Below are positions 1-7,011 of a DNA stretch of 20,114 bases, piece after piece; position 1 is the first letter of the stretch; each line of letters begins with the position of its first letter. Under the pieces are notes generated by a model. It saw only the letters and a list, made by a program, of their open reading frames with translations, made no database searches and was not told the DNA's origin. Position numbers and translations under genes: made by a program. The stretch is taken from the NCBI GenBank assembly GCA_002315915.1, contig DCIB01000011.1, positions 1-20,114 on the forward strand, given 5' to 3'. This stretch comes from Caryophanales bacterium UBA1737. Its GTDB lineage: Bacteria; Bacillota_I; Bacilli_A; ML615J-28; CAG-313.

Positions 1-26
1 ACTTATATTACATAGCACTAAAAAAT

Positions 27-60
27 AAGAATTTTGAACTATATTAAGTTCAAAATTCTT
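27..60 (-). terminator. Terminator of the oxidoreductase operon
   Basis: A perfect 14-bp inverted repeat (arms 27-40 and 47-60, 6-nt loop) ends 2 nt from the stop codon at 62-64. On the minus strand the stem is followed by a run of T (complement of 21-26), as in an intrinsic terminator. The other side is also T-rich, so it may work in both directions. Confidence 0.85.
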
Positions 61-61
61 T

Positions 62-1828
62 TTATTTTGTTTTTCCAAATGCAATTTTAGAATCCTGTGT
101 TTTATATACAACATCTTCTAAATTAATATGTAAATCATCAGCTATTATTTTTGCAACAAGAGGCATACAAAATGATCCTTGACACCTACCCATTCCAGGT
201 CGACATCTTTTCTTTATAGAATCGATTGTATGTACAGGTATAACTGAATGAAGGCAATCTAACATTTCACCCTTAGATACTTCTTCACATCTACATACTA
301 TTTCGCCATAATTAGGGTTTTCTTTAATTAACTTATTTCGATCTTCATCTGATAATTCTTTTAATACAGGAGTAGATTTTCTTATAGGGTTAAATGATTC
401 ATTAATTTTAACATCAACACCTGTTGATGCTAAATAATCTTTAATCCAAATAGCCATATCTTCCGCAATAGCAGGAGCTGCGGTTATTCCAGGAGATTGA
501 ATTCCAGCTGCTTCAAATATATTTTTTGTTCTAATACCTTGTCTTACAACAAAGTCTTCTTCATAAGTTGGTGCTCTTAATCCAGTAAAATAGGCTATTA
601 CATCATTTTTATTTATAAGAGGTTGAACTTCTTTTTGTACTTCTATTATTTTGTCAATAACTTCTTTAGTTGTAGAATGATTTTCTCTATCATATACTTC
701 ATCAGCATTAGGTCCAACTAGCATATTTCCATCAACAGAATGAATTAAGCCTACACCTTTTGAATGGGAATGCAAATTATTAATTGTTGCTTTAATAAAA
801 GCAAATGGTTTATGAGTAAGTGATGCAATTTGAGAAGGAGATAAAGTAAATGGTGTTTTACCCATTGATGATGCTGCCATCCATCCTACTTTTTTATCAA
901 ATATAATATCAGTACCTGTTCTTGCATGAATAGAAAATGTTCTGTCATCAGCCATATTAGCTATCATATCTGAAAATATTCCTGCTGCATTTACTACTAC
1001 TTTTGGTATAATTGTGCCTCTATTAGTTAAGACTTTAATAATTTTATTATCTTTTAATTCCATAGAAGTAACAGCAGTATTTAAAGAAACATATGCCCCA
1101 TTTTCTACAGCATTTTCTGCCATAGCAAAAGTCATTCTATGTGGACAAGTAATACCACCAGTTCCCATCCATAATCCTCCTTTAGCCCAATCTGGTACAG
1201 ATGGTTCTATTTTTCTTAATTCATCTCTTGATAGTATTTTTAATAATCCAATTCCTTTTTTCTTACCAGTTGAAGCTACACATCTTAATATAAACTTTTC
1301 AAAATATGTTCTTGCAAAAGTTGATTGTCCTTTTCTTTCAAAAGGAACATCTAAATCTTTACAAAGACCTTCATACATATTATTCCCTCTAACACAATAT
1401 TTTAATTTATTAGAATGTGTAGAGAAATTTATTCCAACGTGAACAACTCCACCATTTCTTGATGATTGTGCACATGCTAAATCATGACCTTTTTCAACTA
1501 ATAATGTATTTAATTTATATTTAGATAATTCTCTTAATATTGAAGCTCCTACAATACCACCACCGATAACTAATACATCTACTTCTTTATTATCAAGTGA
1601 TATATCGCTAAAAGAAGGAATCTTCATATAAAGTTCTTTTCCACGAACTTTTATATCATTGATTAAGCCTAAATACTTTTTCTTATCAAGCGATAGTTTA
1701 GCAGCTTTTACAGATAATTTATAATCATCAACTTCACCAGTTAATACTAAACAATTATCTATATTTACTTCTGCTTTTAAACTTGGATCAATTAAAGATA
1801 ATTGTTTATTTAACTTTAATAAATTCAT
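62..1828 (-). CDS. GlpA-like FAD-dependent oxidoreductase with C-terminal BFD [2Fe-2S] domain
   Basis: This is a flavoprotein of the DAO / anaerobic glycerol-3-phosphate dehydrogenase (GlpA) family, which oxidises a small hydroxy or amino substrate with FAD and passes electrons on. The Rossmann FAD motif GGGIVG lies at residues 89-94. The family segment GGITCP follows mid-protein and a second FAD-contact stretch (GIQSPGITAAPA) lies near residue 450. The C-terminal BFD-like [2Fe-2S] domain has C512, C514, C549 and C554 in the CRC...GMGRCQGSFC pattern of GlpA. About 82 residues precede the FAD motif, where family members usually start almost at it; this extension reads like a BON-type fold. No membrane segment is seen. 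The gene starts 1 nt after the phosphotransferase stop, with a weak SD (AAGAAG) inside that gene, so translation is probably coupled. Glycerol-3-phosphate as substrate is inferred from family; no glpB, glpC or glpK is nearby. Confidence 0.85.
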   Translation of the reverse strand: MNLLKLNKQLSLIDPSLKAEVNIDNCLVLTGEVDDYKLSVKAAKLSLDKKKYLGLINDIKVRGKELYMKIPSFSDISLDNKEVDVLVIGGGIVGASILRELSKYKLNTLLVEKGHDLACAQSSRNGGVVHVGINFSTHSNKLKYCVRGNNMYEGLCKDLDVPFERKGQSTFARTYFEKFILRCVASTGKKKGIGLLKILSRDELRKIEPSVPDWAKGGLWMGTGGITCPHRMTFAMAENAVENGAYVSLNTAVTSMELKDNKIIKVLTNRGTIIPKVVVNAAGIFSDMIANMADDRTFSIHARTGTDIIFDKKVGWMAASSMGKTPFTLSPSQIASLTHKPFAFIKATINNLHSHSKGVGLIHSVDGNMLVGPNADEVYDRENHSTTKEVIDKIIEVQKEVQPLINKNDVIAYFTGLRAPTYEEDFVVRQGIRTKNIFEAAGIQSPGITAAPAIAEDMAIWIKDYLASTGVDVKINESFNPIRKSTPVLKELSDEDRNKLIKENPNYGEIVCRCEEVSKGEMLDCLHSVIPVHTIDSIKKRCRPGMGRCQGSFCMPLVAKIIADDLHINLEDVVYKTQDSKIAFGKTK

Positions 1829-1829
1829 A

Positions 1830-2639
1830 TTAACAATACTTCTTAATTAATTCTCTAATTTGTTTATTTAATACTTGATGTTCAAATTCAATACCCCAAC
1901 TACGACGTATTATTAAAGCAATAATTCTTACCTTATCTACTTCAATTTTATCTACAGGCATCAATTTTTCATAACCTTTATAATATTGTTTACCAATCAT
2001 TCCTCTAATCATACCAAATATTGCGTTAACAAATTTAGATTTTTCAGGGAATAGTTCAGCATCTTTAAATAAGAAATTCATCATAGCATATTCTACATAT
2101 CTAGATCCTCTTCCAGCAGTCATCCAGTCAATAACAAATAATTCCTTTTTATCATTTACTAATACATTACCAGTATGTAAATCTAAATGAATTATAGTAT
2201 CTTCTTCTGGAATAGTTAAGATATATTTTTTCATAGAATCTTTTTCTTCTTTAGAAAAATCATTAAATTCATCTTGATCAAGAGCTTTAATTGCTACATT
2301 TCTAATATCTTCTAAATTATGATCTTTTGCATTATGTACTAACGCATGACATTTTGCTAAATCATATCCAGCTTTAAAAATATATCCAGGATCTTTTCCA
2401 GGCATATCATTTTGAGATACACCATCAACATAGTCCATTACAAAACCAAATCGACCATCTTTTTCAATCTTTTCATATACTTTTACTGGAGTACAACCAT
2501 TTTTAGATGCTATTACAGTATTTTTATATTCTTTTTCTGCATCACTTCTTGGATAATCTTCAAAGAATAATTTCATTACTTTATTATCATCTAATTTAAA
2601 AATTTCAGCACTTCTGCCTCTTGCAAAATTATTTGCCAT
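1830..2639 (-). CDS. APH/choline-kinase-like phosphotransferase (TIGR02172-like)
   Basis: This is a small-molecule kinase of the aminoglycoside phosphotransferase / choline kinase superfamily. The Brenner catalytic motif H151-L-D153-L-H155-T-G-N158 and the metal-binding D171-W are clear. An N-terminal nucleotide loop (GRSAEIFKL, 8-16) and a probable ATP-contact lysine K23 precede them. The 269-residue length fits a single kinase domain. The overall pattern resembles the TIGR02172 family of anaerobes, whose substrate is not established, and resistance to aminoglycosides should not be assumed. The start is well set: AAGGAGAA lies about 6 nt upstream of the ATG. It is the first gene of a two-gene operon with the FAD oxidoreductase, which begins 1 nt after its stop codon. 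Confidence 0.8.
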   Translation of the reverse strand: MANNFARGRSAEIFKLDDNKVMKLFFEDYPRSDAEKEYKNTVIASKNGCTPVKVYEKIEKDGRFGFVMDYVDGVSQNDMPGKDPGYIFKAGYDLAKCHALVHNAKDHNLEDIRNVAIKALDQDEFNDFSKEEKDSMKKYILTIPEEDTIIHLDLHTGNVLVNDKKELFVIDWMTAGRGSRYVEYAMMNFLFKDAELFPEKSKFVNAIFGMIRGMIGKQYYKGYEKLMPVDKIEVDKVRIIALIIRRSWGIEFEHQVLNKQIRELIKKYC

Positions 2640-2660
2640 AATATAATTCTCCTTATTTTA

Positions 2661-2700
2661 TATATACTTATAATATATCATTTTTTATTATTCTAAACAA
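2661..2700 (-). promoter_or_regulatory. Promoter of the phosphotransferase operon
   Basis: On the minus strand TTGTTT (2695-2700) and TATATT (2672-2677) are 17 nt apart. ATAAGT (2666-2671) follows the -10 directly and is then followed by TATATA. The same -10/ATAAGT block precedes three other genes in the window (4293-5771, 5893-6888 and 7012-8079). No start-site data support it. Confidence 0.55.
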
Positions 2701-2711
2701 CTTTATCATTA

Positions 2712-2760
2712 AATAATATATAGCCCACTTAGTTATTACCTAAGAGGGCTATATATTATT
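2712..2760 (-). terminator. Terminator of the antiporter gene
   Basis: A perfect 15-bp stem (2712-2726 with 2746-2760) has an inner 5-bp stem (2728-2732 with 2740-2744). The right arm includes the antiporter stop codon (2756-2758). The tail on the minus strand is AT-rich rather than a clean T run, so efficiency is uncertain. Confidence 0.7.
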
Positions 2761-4186
2761 TTCTTCTATTCCAATTTCTTTTTTTATTTATTTCATTATG
2801 AGCATAGTATTGTTCTAAAGATGCTTCAGTAAATGCTTGTTCATCATAATTTTCTTCATGAGCAGGCATATTTTTTTGTATATCATTTATTCTATCTATT
2901 AATATTTGAACATCGGATTTTCTTTTGCCATTTTCATCTATAATACTAACATTTGATACTTCATCTATATTATTAGAATAAGTTTTAGCAAGAAGTAATG
3001 ATAAATTAGCAAGAAGTGGACCAAATATTTCATTTAAAATAACTACACATATTGTAATTGAAGTAAGTGCACTTGCAGAATCAGTACTTAATGAACGCAT
3101 TCCAAGAGCAGCTAGACCTAGTGTTACTCCTCCTTGTGGCATTAAAGCAAGTCCTAAATACTTCTTTATATCTTTATCTTGTTTAGATGCCATACTTCCA
3201 AGTAAGCTTCCAGTGTATTTACCTATATCTCTTATTAAGAATATAAACAATGCTATTACAAATAATGGAAGTGTACCTACTGAATTAGTACTAAATAAAC
3301 TATTTATATTTAAATCAATACCACTTTTAACAAAGAATAATAGATATATTGGTGGTGCAAAGTAACTTAGCTGACTAAATAGTTTTTCATCATTAGTTAT
3401 ATTAATATACATTAAACCAATTGCCATACATCCAAGAAGTGGAGATACATTTAGTAATGCACATATTCCACAAAATAAGAATAATACCGCAATAACAATA
3501 ATTAATCTATTATCAGTAGTTCTTGTTTCTGGCATTAATAATTTTAATATAAAACCAAATACTAATCCTAATAATAATATTCCTATATTTATTAATAATG
3601 GAAGTAATACATCCATAAAATTAATACTAGTTTCAATACCTACTAAAGATGATGCAATACTAAATACAAATAATGATAATATATCATCAAAAGCTATAAC
3701 TAAAAGTAAAGTATTAACAAAATTACCCTTAGCTTTCTTTTGTCTAATAGTCATAACAGTAGTAGCAGGTCCTGTTGCCCCACTAATAGATGCTAATATA
3801 ATAGATAATCCTAATTCTAAATTAAATATAAAATAAGTTAAGATAAATACAAGTATAAATACTACTAATACATTTATTAATGAAATTAATATTACTTTTA
3901 AGCCTAATTCTTTAAATACTTTGATTCTAAAAAATTCCCCCATATTGAATGCTATAAAAGCAAGAGCAATATCAGATAAGAAATCCATTCCATTTACAAC
4001 ATCAGTTGTTACTATATTTAAACAAAAAGGTCCTATAATAATTCCTATAACAATATAAGCAGTAACATTAGGGAGTTTTAATTTTTTAGTAACACGAGTT
4101 GCTAAAAAGCCTAAAAATAACATTAATGCAATAGTTATAATTATTTTAGCAGTATCAGTCATATTATCATATAGATTTAAGAACAT
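2756..4186 (-). CDS. CPA2-type cation/proton antiporter (Kef/NapA-like membrane protein)
   Basis: This polytopic membrane protein exchanges a monovalent cation (Na+ or K+) for protons. It is hydrophobic almost throughout residues 12-400, with roughly 12 membrane segments. The family segments KLPNVTAYIVIGIIIGP (37-53) and GATGPATT (136-143) are present. An adjacent acidic pair D167-D168 in AFDDILS sits where the ion-binding residues of CPA2 antiporters lie. Two acidic residues here, as in NapA, favour an electrogenic Na+/H+ type, but that is inference. The hydrophilic C-terminal tail (about 405-476) is short and has no recognisable RCK/TrkA-N nucleotide domain, unlike KefB/C. SD GAGG lies 8 nt before the ATG. 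It is a single-gene unit with its own promoter and terminator. Confidence 0.85.
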   Translation of the reverse strand: MFLNLYDNMTDTAKIIITIALMLFLGFLATRVTKKLKLPNVTAYIVIGIIIGPFCLNIVTTDVVNGMDFLSDIALAFIAFNMGEFFRIKVFKELGLKVILISLINVLVVFILVFILTYFIFNLELGLSIILASISGATGPATTVMTIRQKKAKGNFVNTLLLVIAFDDILSLFVFSIASSLVGIETSINFMDVLLPLLINIGILLLGLVFGFILKLLMPETRTTDNRLIIVIAVLFLFCGICALLNVSPLLGCMAIGLMYINITNDEKLFSQLSYFAPPIYLLFFVKSGIDLNINSLFSTNSVGTLPLFVIALFIFLIRDIGKYTGSLLGSMASKQDKDIKKYLGLALMPQGGVTLGLAALGMRSLSTDSASALTSITICVVILNEIFGPLLANLSLLLAKTYSNNIDEVSNVSIIDENGKRKSDVQILIDRINDIQKNMPAHEENYDEQAFTEASLEQYYAHNEINKKRNWNRRK

Positions 4187-4221
4187 AACATATGCCTCAT
4201 CTTTAATATTTATTATATTTT

Positions 4222-4250
4222 ATTATAACAAAACTTTATAAAAAAAGAAA
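4222..4250 (-). promoter_or_regulatory. Candidate promoter of the antiporter gene
   Basis: A perfect TATAAT (4222-4227, minus strand) lies about 35 nt before the start codon. The -35 candidate 17 nt upstream, TTTCTT (4245-4250), is weak. Confidence 0.45.
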
Positions 4251-4252
4251 GT

Positions 4253-4290
4253 ATTAAAAAATCTTGAGTATTTACTCAAGATTTTTTAAT
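4253..4290 (-). terminator. Terminator of the GH5 gene
   Basis: Complementary arms 4253-4270 and 4273-4290 form a long hairpin (core TCTTGAGTA/TACTCAAGA) followed by six T on the minus strand, just after the stop codon at 4293-4295. Confidence 0.9.
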
Positions 4291-4292
4291 AA

Positions 4293-5771
4293 TTATTCAG
4301 TTTTATTTGTAAACTTTGTTATTGCTTCATAAGTAGAATGAGTAATATCTATTACATCACCATCACCAAATTGAACTTTATCAACAATATTACAATTACC
4401 ATCTGTTTTTAAATATGTTGCAAAATAATTAATGATTTCTTCTTTAGTAGCAGTTGCAACATTAATTCTTTCAATATAAGAATCACCATCTATATGGAAT
4501 ACACCATCTACTTCATCAGAATGGTCTAATAAATTTAGATTATAAATACTCCATGAATCATTCCACCATCCGTCAACTACTTTTTTATATGTCCAAGTTG
4601 TCCATGAATAATGACGATCACTAAATAGTTTTAATCCTTTTTCCCATACTTCAGGATCATCAAAGAATGTAAATTCACCTTGGAATACAGGAACTTCATA
4701 ATCACAGAACATATTAAACATATCTTCATATGCAAAGAATAATGTCCAATTAAATTGTGAGAAATTATACCAATGATATGAATAACATACATTAGTCCAT
4801 CCATAATCAGCAGGATCAGGTAGTGCTAAGAAACTCCAACATCCTTCTAAACATATTACATGGGGATCATTATTAGCTCTTAATGCATCATATACTTTAT
4901 CCATTACATCCCATACTTTTTTATCGCCACTATATGTTACATCAATTGGTTCATTAAATATATCATACATTGCAATTAATTTAGATAATTCTGCATTTTC
5001 AGATTTCGAATAATGTTCAGAAACAAATTTCCATAAATCTACTATTGCATTAACATATTCTTGATTATCCCAAAATTTAATATAATTACAAGCAGCTCTA
5101 CCAGATGCATATTCAGTTACACCACTATGTTCATAACCATTATGTGACCCAGGTGTTGTATGTAAATCAAATACTACGTATACTCCACCAACATCTTTAC
5201 ACCATGTAAGAATTTGATCCATATATTTAAATGCTTCAGCTTCATCTTTTCTTGTTAAATTATCATTTAGAAGCATTCTATATCCAAACGGAACTCTTAT
5301 ACAGTTAAGTCCTAAATCTTTTACATTTTGTACATCATCTTCACACAACCAATTAGTATAATAAGCTTCTAATATATCTTCAATATCTTGTTCGCTAAAA
5401 TTATTAGGATTAGCCTCTAATGCAGCTAAGAACTCATCTTGAGATACAGTTTCACTACCAGTTTCATCTACATATTCAGGTTGATCAGGTTCATTAGCTT
5501 TATAACTAGTTTCAAAAATAGTATATGGCATTAGCCATCCTTCAGTAACAAAATAAGCACCAAAGTTTGTACCATTTAGAATAATTTCATCACCGTTAGC
5601 ATCATATAAACCTCTACCATAAGCTTGAATATAACCAGTATCATTATCATGATGCGCTTCTACTTCTACTTTATATGAAGTACTGTATATTACTATTACC
5701 GCAACAAATATTAAAAAGGCACCAACAATTGATCCTAATACAATACCAATTATTTTAAATACTTTTTTCAT
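4293..5771 (-). CDS. Membrane-anchored glycoside hydrolase family 5 (cellulase-fold) enzyme
   Basis: This is a retaining beta-glycosidase of the GH5 (beta/alpha)8 fold. N273-E274-P275 (IFNEP) carries the acid/base glutamate and E366 in QGEF is the nucleophile. Other family marks are the LGLNCIRVPFGYRML segment at 153-167, the FDLHTTPGSHNG loop at 201-212 and H333-W-Y. A single N-terminal membrane segment (about 5-29) after a lysine-rich start has no signal-peptidase site or lipobox, so the enzyme is probably held on the outer face of the membrane. The DLH(T)xPGSxNG loop resembles exo-beta-glucanase-like GH5 members; the true substrate (beta-glucan, mannan or a host glycan) cannot be read here. 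SD AAAGGAT lies about 7 nt before the ATG. It neighbours a lipoprotein and a sialidase-like gene. Confidence 0.88.
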   Translation of the reverse strand: MKKVFKIIGIVLGSIVGAFLIFVAVIVIYSTSYKVEVEAHHDNDTGYIQAYGRGLYDANGDEIILNGTNFGAYFVTEGWLMPYTIFETSYKANEPDQPEYVDETGSETVSQDEFLAALEANPNNFSEQDIEDILEAYYTNWLCEDDVQNVKDLGLNCIRVPFGYRMLLNDNLTRKDEAEAFKYMDQILTWCKDVGGVYVVFDLHTTPGSHNGYEHSGVTEYASGRAACNYIKFWDNQEYVNAIVDLWKFVSEHYSKSENAELSKLIAMYDIFNEPIDVTYSGDKKVWDVMDKVYDALRANNDPHVICLEGCWSFLALPDPADYGWTNVCYSYHWYNFSQFNWTLFFAYEDMFNMFCDYEVPVFQGEFTFFDDPEVWEKGLKLFSDRHYSWTTWTYKKVVDGWWNDSWSIYNLNLLDHSDEVDGVFHIDGDSYIERINVATATKEEIINYFATYLKTDGNCNIVDKVQFGDGDVIDITHSTYEAITKFTNKTE

Positions 5772-5786
5772 AATATATCCTTTCTA

Positions 5787-5830
5787 TTTATATATACTTA
5801 TATTATAGAATAATATTATTTCAAAAAAAA
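5787..5830 (-). promoter_or_regulatory. Promoter of the GH5 gene
   Basis: TATAAT (5802-5807, minus strand) is followed at once by ATAAGT (5796-5801) and then TATATATAAA. Upstream, TTTTTT lies 17 nt away (5825-5830). TTGAAA (5819-5824) would suit the overlapping TATAAG with 16 nt. The -10 is clear; the -35 is not. Confidence 0.55.
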
Positions 5831-5858
5831 GTTATTATTTAATAAATTTTAATTAAAA

Positions 5859-5887
5859 AGAACAAACTTCTTAAAGAAGTTTGTTCT
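5859..5887 (-). terminator. Terminator of the lipoprotein gene
   Basis: Complementary 14-nt arms 5859-5872 and 5874-5887 (AGAACAAACTTCTT) form a hairpin whose innermost pairs must open to give a loop. A T run follows on the minus strand, 5 nt after the stop codon. Confidence 0.88.
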
Positions 5888-5892
5888 AATAA

Positions 5893-6888
5893 TTAACTGT
5901 TTATATTTAATGATGCAATTAATTCATCCACATTTGTATATATTGAATTATTAAAATAAATTGAATATTCTAAAGTTTTTGTTCCTTGTAAATCTGGTTC
6001 AGTCCAAGATTCATAACCGAAATATGTTGGATAATATACATTTAATGTTGAAGATGTTGAAGATGTGAAAGTAATATCAAGTAATGATAACTCGATATAT
6101 TTTACATTATTATTACCAACCTTAATTGATATATCAGCTGATATAGATGTTTTTGTATGATTTTGTTTTAACGCATAATAACATGTAATTTTATTAGTTG
6201 TAGTATTAATAGAATCATAATCAATTATTATGTAATCATAGATAGATTTAGATGGATTATTAATTGAACCATCATTAAATGATGCAACTGCAAGACCTTT
6301 TAGTTTAGCCATAATAAATGGTCGATTATTTTCAAAAGAAGTATTTAATTCTTCATTAATAATATCAAGGCTTGCAGTATCTGATATTTTTTTATATTCA
6401 ACATATTGATACATTATTTCATGAGTTACTAATGAATTTGGATCTTGATGTGGAATAGTATAAGATAGAGTTTTATTTACTCTATCAAAACCCATTTTAG
6501 GTTCATCTAAACATCCTACTTCTTTTTCCCATAAATATTTATGAGTAACAAGGTCACTCATTTCTATTGCTTTAAACAAAGTCTCATCTTCATCGTCTGC
6601 TATAAAAGTAGAATAAATATAACTGAATGTAGCATTTGGAGTGTTCTTATCTTTATAAACATAATAACCGTATCCATCAGCATCAACAGTAAAATAAGCT
6701 ACAGCTTCAATTGTTCCCTTGTAATCATACGGCTCATCATCATCATCTTTTTTTTCAATTTTTTCTAGTTTATATGTACCAACTATTTCTTCTTTTGTTC
6801 CAGCTTCTGATTGGTAACAAGTGCAACTAGAAATAAATGCTAAAAAGATTACTAATGGGCTAATCAATAAAAATAATTTTTTTACCAT
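5893..6888 (-). CDS. Lipoprotein of unknown function, lipocalin-like start
   Basis: No specific function is recognised. The N-terminus is a lipoprotein signal: MVKK, a hydrophobic stretch, then the lipobox ISSC with C22 as the lipidated cysteine, so the mature protein is tethered outside the membrane. After a short linker, GTYKLEKIE (37-45) resembles the first strand of lipocalin-like lipoproteins, followed by an acidic patch (KKDDDDEPYD). The rest is rich in alternating polar/hydrophobic stretches typical of beta-sandwich or barrel proteins. No catalytic motif is seen. SD AAAGGAAAG precedes the ATG by about 4-7 nt. It lies between a GH5 enzyme and a divergent sialidase-like gene, so a role in glycan binding or surface stress is possible but only by context. 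Confidence 0.75.
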   Translation of the reverse strand: MVKKLFLLISPLVIFLAFISSCTCYQSEAGTKEEIVGTYKLEKIEKKDDDDEPYDYKGTIEAVAYFTVDADGYGYYVYKDKNTPNATFSYIYSTFIADDEDETLFKAIEMSDLVTHKYLWEKEVGCLDEPKMGFDRVNKTLSYTIPHQDPNSLVTHEIMYQYVEYKKISDTASLDIINEELNTSFENNRPFIMAKLKGLAVASFNDGSINNPSKSIYDYIIIDYDSINTTTNKITCYYALKQNHTKTSISADISIKVGNNNVKYIELSLLDITFTSSTSSTLNVYYPTYFGYESWTEPDLQGTKTLEYSIYFNNSIYTNVDELIASLNINS

Positions 6889-6901
6889 AAAACTTTCCTT
6901 T

Positions 6902-6917
6902 CAATAAATATTTATTG
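6902..6917. promoter_or_regulatory. Perfect palindrome in the lipoprotein leader (possible operator)
   Basis: CAATAAATATTTATTG is a perfect 16-bp palindrome between the lipoprotein -10 (6926-6931) and its SD. Its place just downstream of the expected transcription start suits a repressor site or an RNA hairpin. AT-rich DNA makes chance palindromes commoner, so this is a candidate only. Confidence 0.35.
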
Positions 6918-6919
6918 AC

Positions 6920-6955
6920 ACTTATATTATACTATGAATATAAAATACATGTAAA
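6920..6955 (-). promoter_or_regulatory. Promoter of the lipoprotein gene
   Basis: TTTACA (6950-6955) and TATAAT (6926-6931) are 18 nt apart on the minus strand, followed directly by ATAAGT (6920-6925). This is one of the better promoters in the window and is divergent from the sialidase-like gene. Confidence 0.65.
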
Positions 6956-6976
6956 GTGTTTAGTTAATATTAAAAT

Positions 6977-7011
6977 ATTAATAAATTTAAATATTTTTGT
7001 ATAATATAAGT
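6977..7011 (+). promoter_or_regulatory. Promoter of the sialidase-like gene (leaderless)
   Basis: TATAAT (7000-7005) is followed by ATAAGT and then immediately by the ATG at 7012. Transcription would start about 7011-7013, on the start codon itself. The -35 region (ATTAAT at 6977-6982) is weak. No Shine-Dalgarno site precedes the ATG. Confidence 0.6.

Noticed and set aside
1014..1442. Open frame on the plus strand
   Set aside because: Fully antisense to the well-supported oxidoreductase gene; no SD and no family pattern.
1830..2639. Aminoglycoside resistance gene
   Set aside because: The kinase fold is shared with many metabolic enzymes; the match is to a TIGR02172-like group and the operon context is metabolic.
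6541..6768. Open frame on the plus strand inside the lipoprotein gene
   Set aside because: Low-complexity Ile/Phe-rich translation, antisense to a gene with a clear lipoprotein signal.
6997..7011. TTG start five codons upstream of the sialidase-like ATG
   Set aside because: These codons lie within the -10 element, have no SD and would not be transcribed from the visible promoter.
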